This document shows, piece by piece, positions 1-7,923 of a stretch of 64,000 nucleotides of DNA; the stretch's first letter is position 1; each line of letters starts with the position of its first letter. Source of the DNA: Candidatus Paceibacterota bacterium (GTDB lineage Bacteria > Verrucomicrobiota > Verrucomicrobiia > Limisphaerales > UBA8199); NCBI GenBank assembly GCA_035452965.1, contig DAOTCE010000007.1:1-64000 (forward strand), read 5' to 3'. The notes under the pieces were generated by a model that was not told the DNA's origin, searched no databases, and saw only the letters and a list, made by a program, of their open reading frames with translations. The translations under genes were made by a program, and so were the position numbers.

Positions 1-413
1 TAACGTGAAGCGGACGCAAGTACACGGTGTCCAAAAAATGGGGGGAAGGGATGAGCGGGGCGGAGCGTGCCCCCCTCCCCCCTCCATTTGCCGCGAAGCG
101 CTAACTTTTCGGGGGAGGGGGGTGTTAGCGGAGCCTGCGAGGGGCGCTGGCCGCGGGGGTTAAGGGGGCGCGGCCTGCCGGCCCCGAAGCACCCGGAGGG
201 CCGCAAGCGCCGGAGCGGGTGGGACGTTGGAACTGCACTAAAGGCTTGGACGCGGGAGTTGGCGTTCGATGTCCGGGGCTGTGGTTTGGTTGTGTCCTGG
301 TTATGAACGCGAAACGGGTGGAGAGCGAACTGATGCTTCGTCGAGCGTTGGTGTAGTTTGAAGCGTTGACCTGGTGGCGTGGAAACTGGTAAAGTGGACA
401 TGTAAGAATTGCG
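1..413. other. Intergenic, GC-rich, with nested inverted repeats
   Basis: No convincing gene is seen. A C-tract (70-82, CCCCCCTCCCCCC) faces a G-tract (111-122, GGGGGAGGGGGG), and CGCTAAC (99-105) pairs with GTTAGCG (124-130), so two alternative stem-loops compete. The arrangement could be a transcript end of an upstream gene or a leader structure; no T-run follows that would make a textbook terminator. Confidence 0.5.
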
Positions 414-791
414 ATGAGGATTCGTTTCGCAGCGGCTGGCCTCTTGTTGATCGCCTCGTGCGTGCTCATGCTGGCCCACTCTCTTATCGCGGCTATTGTC
501 TGTCTTTTGGCGGAATCCTTCCTGTTGCCGCGTGAGGTGCCAGACCTATCAGATTCCGGAATGCGCCGGTGGTTGCGTGGTGTCGGAATCCGCTTGGCCA
601 TTGTTGCCGCGGTGGTGGCTATCGTCTTCTTCCACCCGTTTCTGAGCAGGGGGACCGCGGAACGGGTCATGTTCCATCCGGCGTTTGTGTTGCCCGTGTG
701 GTTGCTGATGCTCTGGTCTCTCTTTAGGTGCTGGCGCGGACAGAAGGAATCTTCGGTGCCTAAGAAAGCATTTGGCCCTACGGCGCGATGA
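414..791 (+). CDS. Small multi-spanning membrane protein, unknown function
   Basis: A 125-residue protein that I cannot assign to a family. It has three hydrophobic stretches, at about residues 5-36 (long, perhaps a helical hairpin), 58-76 and 90-106, separated by arginine-rich loops, and a short basic C-terminus. This predicts an inner-membrane protein. The ribosome-binding site is weak. It precedes the lipoprotein genes on the same strand with a gap of nearly 300 bp, so membership of that operon is uncertain. It could be a chance ORF, but its hydrophobic profile argues for a real gene. Confidence 0.5.
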   Translation: MRIRFAAAGLLLIASCVLMLAHSLIAAIVCLLAESFLLPREVPDLSDSGMRRWLRGVGIRLAIVAAVVAIVFFHPFLSRGTAERVMFHPAFVLPVWLLMLWSLFRCWRGQKESSVPKKAFGPTAR

Positions 792-1128
792 GGGTGTGGT
801 TTCCGCTGGGACCTCAATTGCTCGCAGAAGCAGGGACTAGCGCTGCCAACCGGAAAGAACGAGCCACCGCCAGACCAGCGGCTGCCACCACGGGAGACGA
901 GGACGCCACTGAGGAGGACAGCCGCACGCCCGCCACCACTGCACGGGCAAGGAAACGCGCTGATAATAAAACCCAGCGACGCGACACCAAATGACATCAT
1001 TGAATGGGGTCAAATGGCGGTGGAAAAATCGCCTAAGAATCTCGAAATAGGGCTTGCAAGAAATGGCGACTTCTGCGAGAAAAGGCGCGGCAGACCGGGT
1101 TGGGGAAAGGAATATCGCAGATGATTTT

Positions 1129-1722
1129 ATGGAAATAATTAGGTCTGGTGTAAACGGGCACTCTGCAGGAAGGCCGGGCCGCAGAGAGAAGAAGTTGCTT
1201 TTCCTGGAAGTTTTTAGCGTTGCGGGCTTGCTGTTGAGCGGCCTGCTGTGCGGATGTGGGTCAACTCACGGGGTTGCACGGGAGATGTTGCAGCCAACGA
1301 AGCCGGAGGAGTTTGCTCTCAATGCGCAGCCGAGGATTGTCTGGGAATCGCTGCTGGAGCAGATCAAAGCCACCCCTAACGCCAAGATTCTGGCGACCGA
1401 GCCGGATAACATGATGGTGTCATGGATTGAGCAACCCAACGCAGGCGGGGCTCCGGCGAAATTGAAGAAGAAGAAGGGGGCGGCATTTACTGACTGGGAC
1501 CAACTAAGCGCAGCAGAGGCGACCGAAGCGGGGAATGACAGGGTGGCGATCACGACTGCGTTGGTTGCCAGCGCGCCCAGTGGTTCTCTGTTGCGTTTTC
1601 GCCGGGTTTACTACGGGATTCGCACGCAGCCGCGGATCGCTTATTCGTCAGGCGCATACGAAAGCCTGCTGACGAGCCGGCTGTCGGAAAAGCTTAATGC
1701 CAAGGCGGTGCCCAGGTCATAA
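1129..1722 (+). CDS. Lipoprotein with a domain shared with the protein at 18597-19724
   Basis: A small exported protein. A hydrophobic signal ends in a lipobox-like L-C-G-C, so it is probably lipid-anchored in the envelope. The mature part aligns by eye with the first half of the minus-strand protein at 18597-19724. Both have an ILA-x-(E/D) segment followed by a (V/T)SW or TW ending, then an ALV strand, then a terminal (S/N)GAYE...LL motif. ATG 1129 is chosen; ATG 1063 and TTG 1195 (after GAGAGAAGAAG) are in frame, and the last would give the most typical signal peptide. It lies 31 bp before the M48 lipoprotein gene. No enzyme motif is visible. Confidence 0.7.
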   Translation: MEIIRSGVNGHSAGRPGRREKKLLFLEVFSVAGLLLSGLLCGCGSTHGVAREMLQPTKPEEFALNAQPRIVWESLLEQIKATPNAKILATEPDNMMVSWIEQPNAGGAPAKLKKKKGAAFTDWDQLSAAEATEAGNDRVAITTALVASAPSGSLLRFRRVYYGIRTQPRIAYSSGAYESLLTSRLSEKLNAKAVPRS

Positions 1723-1753
1723 GTTCAGCGTTGCTAATAACACATTTTAGGAG

Positions 1754-3118
1754 ATGAAATCCATTAACGTTTTTGCACCGATTGCAGGAGTGGCTGCAAT
1801 TTGCCTGGTCAGCGGTTGCGCGGCCCCACGGTCGGATGTGGGGGGGGCAAGTATATACGGCCCCCGTTATCATTCCGGGTTCGCAGGCATGAAGGTCCCG
1901 GCAGCGGAAACCATCGAAGCCGCGTCGAAGGGCAACTGGCGCTTCAACGCACCCGTAGATAAGGTCTGGGCGGCTTGTCTGGAGGTTGCCTCCCAATACC
2001 AGGCGGTTATCGGGTTAGAGAGGAAAGAGAATGCACGAATCCTATGTGTCATCAAGGGGCGCGATGCGCAGATCGCTGCGAATGATCGTGCGCGGGAGGC
2101 TACTTTTGGCGGCTGCTACGAGCACTGGCTGGCAATCGCGGTCGTTGAGGATTCGGGAGGAGCCCGGGTTTCCTTGGCATCGTTCGACCCATTAACAGGC
2201 CAATTTAAGTCCGCGCCACCAGCGGAGCAGGCCCTTTTCGCTCAGGTACAGATACAGGTGAGCTCCGTTGTTCTTTGGGGGGAGAAGTATGCAGATATCG
2301 ACTGGCTGAAGAGACAACCTCGTTTGGGAACGAAGACAGGGGGTTCAGCTGCGACGGTCAAGTTCGAGGACTACGAGATCATTTTGGGCAACTGGATTGC
2401 GAAGCGGTTGAGGCTGGATCTGGGATTGGTGCAATGTCCGGAGGTGACCTTCTCGCTAGAAAGAGCGGCGAGACAACTGAAGCAGGCGGCCGGGATCTCG
2501 GACATGTCCGGCACGGTAAGTATCCTCGGCTCACCGAACATTAATGCCTTCGCGACCCCGAACGGAGATATTTATGTCACCTCCGGGCTGCTGGACTCAG
2601 CTCAGTCCATTGATGAGGTGGCTGCGGTCCTGGCGCACGAAATCCAGCATCTGAAGAACCATGACATAGCGCGGAAATTGAGTCGCCAGCAAGCCGGTGA
2701 CGCCGGCTCAGCCGCGATACGGACAGCGGCCGCAATGGCTGACATAGGCATGATGTTTGTCGGAGCAGGCGGGGGATATGCCTCGCAGGCGGCGCAAAGC
2801 GGGGCGCACTTAGCCGGCGAGGCGATAGCTCAGAAGAGCAGCGACTATCTGCAGACAGGAATGCTGGAGAATTTTTCAGAGGACGCCGAGATTCGGGCTG
2901 ACGAAAAAGGTTGTGAAACATTATACCTGGCCGGTTTTTCGGTTGATGCGAACATGTCGCTGCTGGCGGGCTTGAAGGAGAAGCAAGGCATGCTCTTGGC
3001 TGCGAAGTCGCCGGTCATGTCAAATCTTATCAATATGAAGCCGGGTTTGGACAAGCGGATGGAGAAGATGGCAACAACCATTTCCCGGGTGAAAAGCCAG
3101 GGGGACAAGGCGCCCTAA
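1754..3118 (+). CDS. M48 family zinc metallopeptidase lipoprotein
   Basis: A 454-residue lipoprotein (LVSGC lipobox, Cys22) whose C-terminal half is an M48 (Ste24/HtpX/BepA-like) peptidase domain. The zinc motif is HEIQH at residues 295-299, and the third ligand region is E379-I-R-A-D383, as in the family ExxAD motif. The segment before it, GDIYVTSGLLD, is typical of periplasmic M48 proteins. Such enzymes usually degrade or quality-control outer-membrane proteins. Residues of about 55-190 form a separate domain that resembles the second half of the protein at 18597-19724 (PV-x-(K/R)-(V/L)-W ... SQY-x-VI). A good AGGAG site precedes ATG 1754. A catalytically dead paralogue sits in the opposing operon at 19721. 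Confidence 0.9.
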   Translation: MKSINVFAPIAGVAAICLVSGCAAPRSDVGGASIYGPRYHSGFAGMKVPAAETIEAASKGNWRFNAPVDKVWAACLEVASQYQAVIGLERKENARILCVIKGRDAQIAANDRAREATFGGCYEHWLAIAVVEDSGGARVSLASFDPLTGQFKSAPPAEQALFAQVQIQVSSVVLWGEKYADIDWLKRQPRLGTKTGGSAATVKFEDYEIILGNWIAKRLRLDLGLVQCPEVTFSLERAARQLKQAAGISDMSGTVSILGSPNINAFATPNGDIYVTSGLLDSAQSIDEVAAVLAHEIQHLKNHDIARKLSRQQAGDAGSAAIRTAAAMADIGMMFVGAGGGYASQAAQSGAHLAGEAIAQKSSDYLQTGMLENFSEDAEIRADEKGCETLYLAGFSVDANMSLLAGLKEKQGMLLAAKSPVMSNLINMKPGLDKRMEKMATTISRVKSQGDKAP

Positions 3119-3182
3119 TCATTTCTGAATGCGCGACCAATTTCTGGTTCCAACACGAACAAACAACAACTCTAATCATGCT

Positions 3183-4286
3183 ATGACTCAACGAAAAAAC
3201 ATTATTCAGATGTTGGCGCTTCTTGGCTTGGCCCTTATCACAGGCTGCGCCGCGCCAAAGTATATAAGCAAGGATTTTGATGCGGACAAAGTAGGGGCTG
3301 TCGCCTGCCTGCCATGCATTGACGCGCGAGCGCGGCCCGACCCGAAGCACGACTTCAAGTATTTTGGCAGCCAAGCCACGGCCGCGGTGGTTTGTGGAAC
3401 GAAGTTTGGACGGCGTTACCAACTGGTTTACACGACCTACATTGGCGACGTGGCCGAATACTCGGCCAAGGTCATCGAACCCGCGCCGGACAAGCACGCC
3501 GATCCGGCCGTAGTAAAGCAAATGGGGCCGCCAGCCGCTAAGTGGGTGCTCGTTCCCGTCTGCGAAGATCTGAACCACTGGAACGCCCTGCTTGCGCAGG
3601 GCGCCAGCGCGAAGATCTCGCTTTACCTTTTCAACAAGGAAACCGGGGAACTGTGGTGGAAGGGATGCGGCGCGGCCTCGGAAAGCTACGGTTTCTTGAT
3701 ATCAGGGATCGCTGAGCTTTTTGACAAGTATGCTTATGAGAATGACGTGATCATGATGGCGGGCTCGACCGCAAGCGGAACGTTGCCGAGACCGAAAAGT
3801 GCAGCCATCAAGGCTGGTCGCGGTTACTTCTTTAACCGTGGAACGGTTCAAACAGCAGCAGGACTTCAAAGGATAGCCGTTACACCAACGATAGATGGAC
3901 GCCGACGGATTAGTGAAAAGAACCCTTACGAGCCAAAGCCTTTTCAGGACAAGATTGTTAAGGTCCTGTGCGGTAAGGGATTCGATGCCGCTCCGGTTGA
4001 CAGTTATGGCCAGCAGACTGTACCCAGCAAGGAACAGGTGAGTTTTGCCGATGTGGCATTTGGCAAGTCACTAGGGATAGATGGATACCGCTACGTGATG
4101 GTTCCCGTAGCAGAAGAGATGGGCAGATTTCCCCGTTTTGGGCATTTCTGCGAGGCCACGATGTATCTTTTTGATACGGCCACAGGGGAAGTGATCTGGC
4201 AGGGCACCAGTTTTGACAGCTCTCCCGAAGGGTCGATCAAGGCCCTTGGCAAAGGGTTCCCCAAACGCAAAACATTGCCCAAGTGA
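3183..4286 (+). CDS. Lipoprotein with an internally duplicated domain
   Basis: A 367-residue lipoprotein (LITGC, Cys22) starting at ATG 3183; ATG 3129 would add 18 residues ahead of the signal. The protein is two copies of one unit: WVLVPVCEDLN...LYLFNKETGELWWKG in the first half and YVMVPVAEEM...MYLFDTATGEVIWQG in the second. The repeated (L/M)YLF-(N/D)-x-x-TGE strand suggests a beta-rich periplasmic unit. No catalytic motif is evident and no named family is assigned. It follows the M48 gene by 64 bp and is probably in the same transcription unit. Confidence 0.8.
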   Translation: MTQRKNIIQMLALLGLALITGCAAPKYISKDFDADKVGAVACLPCIDARARPDPKHDFKYFGSQATAAVVCGTKFGRRYQLVYTTYIGDVAEYSAKVIEPAPDKHADPAVVKQMGPPAAKWVLVPVCEDLNHWNALLAQGASAKISLYLFNKETGELWWKGCGAASESYGFLISGIAELFDKYAYENDVIMMAGSTASGTLPRPKSAAIKAGRGYFFNRGTVQTAAGLQRIAVTPTIDGRRRISEKNPYEPKPFQDKIVKVLCGKGFDAAPVDSYGQQTVPSKEQVSFADVAFGKSLGIDGYRYVMVPVAEEMGRFPRFGHFCEATMYLFDTATGEVIWQGTSFDSSPEGSIKALGKGFPKRKTLPK

Positions 4287-4392
4287 TCTTGTTCCCGCAT
4301 CAGGAGTATCGTGCTTCCTCATAATGCGGGCACAGGCGAACCATCGGTCGGGCGCATGAGCCGTAGGGCGGCTGACATGAGCTATTGTTCAT

Positions 4393-5457
4393 ATGAGATG
4401 TTGGTTGGGAATTGGAGCAGGCGCGGCAGCGGTTCTCGCGGCGATGGCTGGGGAACCCTCCGCAGGCCAGCCGGTTTCAAGTTGGACTGACCTCCATCGC
4501 GCAGTTGAGGCGGGGGATGCCGCAAAAGTCCAAACCCTGATTGGTCAGGGGGCGAAGGCGAACGCCGGCGGGGGCAGGTGGAATGTGACGGCTTTTCATC
4601 TTGCTGCGGAAACAGGCAACCGTGAGCTGGTGGAGTTACTCCTGAAGAGCGGGGCGGATCCGAACGCCCAGGAAACTCGGGTCAATGCGACCGCCCTCCA
4701 CCTAGCGATTCAAAAGACCAATGCCGCAGTTATCAATCTGCTCCTGGCTGATAGCAGGACTGACCCGAACCTTGAGCTTAACAACGGGTTCACGGCTCTG
4801 AAGATGGCGGTGGTGCAGGCCAACCGCGAGCTGGTTGAGAAGCTGATCCAAAAGGGGGCGAAGCTCGAAAGCCCGGAAGGGCAATTCGGGCCGCTGCACT
4901 TGGCGGCGGAGGCGGGCGCGGTGGAGGTCGCCCGGGTGCTCCTGGATAAGGGCGCCAAGGTGAACGCGAAAGGCGATCTTGGACTCACGCCGCTGCATCG
5001 CGCGACGCAGCAGGACCATGTGGAGATGGTAAGGCTGCTGCTGGAGCGCGGGGCGGAGGTGGACGCGAAACACGAGGCGGGGGCGACTCCGCTGCTCGTG
5101 GCAGCCATATCGAGCAATCTGGATGTGGCGAAGACGCTGCTAGAGCATCATGCGGAGGTGAACGCTGCGAATGAAGAAGGCATGACGCCGTTGCTGGCGG
5201 CTGCCTCTGTTGGTGATCTGGCAATGGTCAAGCTGCTGCTGACCTACAAAGCCGATGTGAAAACCAGGAGGAGAGGAGGATACACGTCTCTCCACCTGGC
5301 AGCGATCGGGGGTTATCCGATGACGGCGGAGGCGCTGATCAAGCACGGAGCCGACATCAACGTGGAGACGGATCTAGGGCACACCCCCTTGTTCCTCGCC
5401 GGGGAATACGACCGCCCGGAGGTGGTGGAACTGCTGAAGCAGCTGAAGGCGAAGTAG
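4393..5457 (+). CDS. Secreted ankyrin-repeat protein
   Basis: A 354-residue protein with an N-terminal signal peptide (hydrophobic residues 4-20, cleavage near AMAG) and then about nine consecutive ankyrin repeats filling residues 33-350. Each carries the T-x-LH-x-A core (for example TPLHRATQQ and TSLHLAAIGG), followed by a helix ending in LLL-x-x-GA. Ankyrin stacks bind other proteins, so this is probably a periplasmic scaffold for its neighbours. It lies between the lipoprotein gene and the hydrolase-like gene, 18 bp from the latter, supporting co-transcription. No enzymatic domain is seen. Confidence 0.9.
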   Translation: MRCWLGIGAGAAAVLAAMAGEPSAGQPVSSWTDLHRAVEAGDAAKVQTLIGQGAKANAGGGRWNVTAFHLAAETGNRELVELLLKSGADPNAQETRVNATALHLAIQKTNAAVINLLLADSRTDPNLELNNGFTALKMAVVQANRELVEKLIQKGAKLESPEGQFGPLHLAAEAGAVEVARVLLDKGAKVNAKGDLGLTPLHRATQQDHVEMVRLLLERGAEVDAKHEAGATPLLVAAISSNLDVAKTLLEHHAEVNAANEEGMTPLLAAASVGDLAMVKLLLTYKADVKTRRRGGYTSLHLAAIGGYPMTAEALIKHGADINVETDLGHTPLFLAGEYDRPEVVELLKQLKAK

Positions 5458-5475
5458 CGGGAAGGGAGCGAAAGC

Positions 5476-6441
5476 GTGAAATCCAAATCCTTGCTGGGCC
5501 GAGGGCTCGCGATTGCGGTGGCGATTTTGACGGTTATCCTGCCGTGCCGGGCGGTCGAGCTGCTAATTTCTGACAGCGGGCGCAACACTTCCTGGATGCG
5601 GCAGCTCAAGGTCGGGGATTCATTTGACGTCGCCGGGGGAGACAACAAGCCTGTGGGTGGGATCTTCAACTTGTCCTCTTCTATCGGGCAGTTCCTGCTG
5701 CCGATGCCTGAAGACCTGGAGTTGTCCAGAATGACCCGGGCTCAGGAGGACAACCTGGTGAGAGAATGGGGCGAACTAATTCTGGACCGCGTTCACCTGG
5801 CAGTGGAGAACCGGGAGGCGGGCTTCGAGATTCGGTTGCTGCAAAATACACCGCGGCCGCGCACGGCAGGGGATGCATGGTCAGAGAATCCGAATGCGGA
5901 CGTATTTGCGCGGATTGCCTATGCCTCGATTGCGAAGACGGTGGACTACCTGAAAGAACGGGAGGAGCCGGTAAAAATCACCACCGCGCTGGCGGACAGC
6001 GGCTCCGGGATCTTTGCGCGGGCGATTGATTCCTGGCGGCCATACGCATCGGCTTTCCGGCGGGTGGACTTTGTCCACGGGCGGGCGAGTCTCAAGGAAA
6101 GCCGGCAGGTGGTTGCGGTGCTCGGGGCCGGCAGGGTCCGGCTGTTCATCAATACAGCAGGCAGTCCGACACCGGCAATGACGGTTGGCCGGCGTGAAAT
6201 TGCCGAAGCGTTGCAGGCCGAGTCCCGTGGCCTGATGGTGCTTTGCGTGCGGCCGGAAAACTCGAATCCGCCGGAGTCCAGCCAACCAGGGCTGGGTGCG
6301 GACTGGATGGATGTCCTCACGGGATCTACTCCCTTGATCGTCGAGAAGGTGACGGGCAAACCCTCGGGGGCAGGGAGTCTTGGCCTACCCGGGCGGAAGA
6401 CCGCCTTGGGGACCGAAACGAAATCAGAAACACTAAGATGA
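5476..6441 (+). CDS. Exported protein, possibly alpha/beta-hydrolase-like
   Basis: A 321-residue protein with a GTG start after a GGGAAGGGAGCG ribosome-binding site and a signal peptide ending near the residues ILPCRA. I do not recognise a family with certainty. A segment ITTALADSGSG followed by an Ala/Arg-rich helix resembles the strand-nucleophile-helix element of alpha/beta hydrolases and the VGDSKGGG element of the large protein at 7924-12588. A following strand reads RLFINTAGSP. A canonical GxSxG is absent, so activity is doubtful. Its stop codon overlaps the next start (ATGA), giving translational coupling to the TPR protein gene. Confidence 0.65.
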   Translation: MKSKSLLGRGLAIAVAILTVILPCRAVELLISDSGRNTSWMRQLKVGDSFDVAGGDNKPVGGIFNLSSSIGQFLLPMPEDLELSRMTRAQEDNLVREWGELILDRVHLAVENREAGFEIRLLQNTPRPRTAGDAWSENPNADVFARIAYASIAKTVDYLKEREEPVKITTALADSGSGIFARAIDSWRPYASAFRRVDFVHGRASLKESRQVVAVLGAGRVRLFINTAGSPTPAMTVGRREIAEALQAESRGLMVLCVRPENSNPPESSQPGLGADWMDVLTGSTPLIVEKVTGKPSGAGSLGLPGRKTALGTETKSETLR

Positions 6442-7901
6442 AGAAAACGCGTGTCTTGTTTATGAAAACGAAATTACCATATCAGTGCCGAGCCCATAGG
6501 GCTATTACGATGAGTGCCTTCGTTACTGGCTTTCTCGTGATAACACTCTTCTCCCTCGCGTATCCCATGCAGGGCGCGGAACGCGACGAGGTGGCAATTG
6601 CATCATCCATTGAAAAGGCCCTGATTTCGGAGGATTGGAAGACCGTGTCGGGGCAGTTGAGCGGTGTGGAAACCAATGGAGCGTCGGCTACTCTTCGCTT
6701 AATCAAGGGGCATGCCTGCCTGGCCCTGAACGAAAACAATGAGTCCTTCGGTCTCTTTCTGAGCGTTGCTTCCAAACCGGATCGCGCGGCGTATGCGGAC
6801 TGGGCGTCTTCGCTCGCGGCGAGGAATCCTGAAAATGCGATAGCCTGGTACTTCAAGGGGGATGCGCTGGCCCGGCAGACGAATTGGAACGGGGCGGTTG
6901 GCAGCTTTGACCAAGCCCTGAAACTCAACCCTAAACACGCCCTCACTCTGAACGCTCGTGGTGTGGTCTTTGCACAACAAGGTAAGGTCGCGCTGGCCAA
7001 GAAGGACTTTGTAGAGGCGGTCAGCGCCAGCAATGGCTCTCTGGCCGATGCCCACGATAATGTCGGGTATCTCTGGATTCAGCGGAAGGATGGGGCCAAA
7101 GGCGCATTGGAGGCTTTCAAGAATGCAATTTCACACTCTTCCCGGTTCGCTTTAGCGCTGCACGGAAAGGGGTGCATTGAACTGGTGTGTGGGAATTACG
7201 AAGACGCTCGTCAGGACTTGCAGGCAGCCGATGGCTGCGGCAATCAGTTCGCCAGGATCTTCATTGAGAACGAGGCTCGTTTTGCGGCCTGTGGGCTCGG
7301 GCTCAAACCCGATCAGTTGTTGGCGGCGCTGGCCGACCCAGGCATGTCACTCAGTGCAAAGGCTGAACTCGTGGATGGTGCAAAACGAGATTTCGGAGTA
7401 GCTCGGAACCTTGAGAAGATGTCATATGTACCCTTTAATCAACACCTATCGCAGTTTTTCGATGGAATGGGGATGAGAAAGGCCGCGAGGTTGGACGTCG
7501 ATTACGGGGCTGGAACGGCAAGGAAGGAGTTATCCTCGGGGGACATTTCACGAGCGGTTGATTACGCGGGCCGTCAAAAAAGTCAGAATGGAAGTTTTAT
7601 GGGAGATTATGCCCAGAACCTATTGTCCACGGGTAAGGAAGGTATACCCAGCTCTGAAGGGAAGATCGATCGTGGAGGTATTGCGAAGAGTTTAATAGAT
7701 CGACAAATCAGCATAAATAACGACTGGAAGGATCTTAATAACCGGTACAGCGACATCATGCAGAAGAGCTATGGCGCCGAGTTCTCTGGGGGGGCGACAC
7801 GCTCTCGCGAGGCGGGAGGGGTGCTTGTCCAAGTCAGGATTCAGAACGGCAACTGGCCATTTCTTCCATTTTACGGGCTAGCCTACACGTTAGAGGATTG
7901 A
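6438..7901 (+). CDS. Exported TPR-repeat protein
   Basis: A 487-residue protein starting at ATG 6438, which overlaps the upstream stop by four bases. A long N-terminal signal region with the hydrophobic core at about residues 26-42 (SAFVTGFLVITLFSLAY) suggests export. Residues of about 110-270 contain TPR-like helical repeats, the clearest being AIAWYFKGDALARQTNW followed by SFDQALKLNPKHALTLNARG. The C-terminal 200 residues are not assigned. TPR units usually scaffold protein complexes, consistent with the ankyrin gene upstream and the giant protein gene 22 bp downstream. Confidence 0.8.
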   Translation: MKKTRVLFMKTKLPYQCRAHRAITMSAFVTGFLVITLFSLAYPMQGAERDEVAIASSIEKALISEDWKTVSGQLSGVETNGASATLRLIKGHACLALNENNESFGLFLSVASKPDRAAYADWASSLAARNPENAIAWYFKGDALARQTNWNGAVGSFDQALKLNPKHALTLNARGVVFAQQGKVALAKKDFVEAVSASNGSLADAHDNVGYLWIQRKDGAKGALEAFKNAISHSSRFALALHGKGCIELVCGNYEDARQDLQAADGCGNQFARIFIENEARFAACGLGLKPDQLLAALADPGMSLSAKAELVDGAKRDFGVARNLEKMSYVPFNQHLSQFFDGMGMRKAARLDVDYGAGTARKELSSGDISRAVDYAGRQKSQNGSFMGDYAQNLLSTGKEGIPSSEGKIDRGGIAKSLIDRQISINNDWKDLNNRYSDIMQKSYGAEFSGGATRSREAGGVLVQVRIQNGNWPFLPFYGLAYTLED

Positions 7902-7923
7902 CAGAAGTGCACGCAGAAAAAAC

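Noticed and set aside
788..994. A 68-residue frame coupled to the end of the 414-791 gene
   Set aside because: Low-complexity Ala/Thr/Arg sequence with no conserved pattern; the ATGA overlap alone is not enough.
125..1000. A 291-residue open frame on the minus strand over the small membrane protein gene
   Set aside because: Composition is Arg/Ser/Pro-rich with no domain, and it is antisense to a more protein-like gene; a shadow of high GC.
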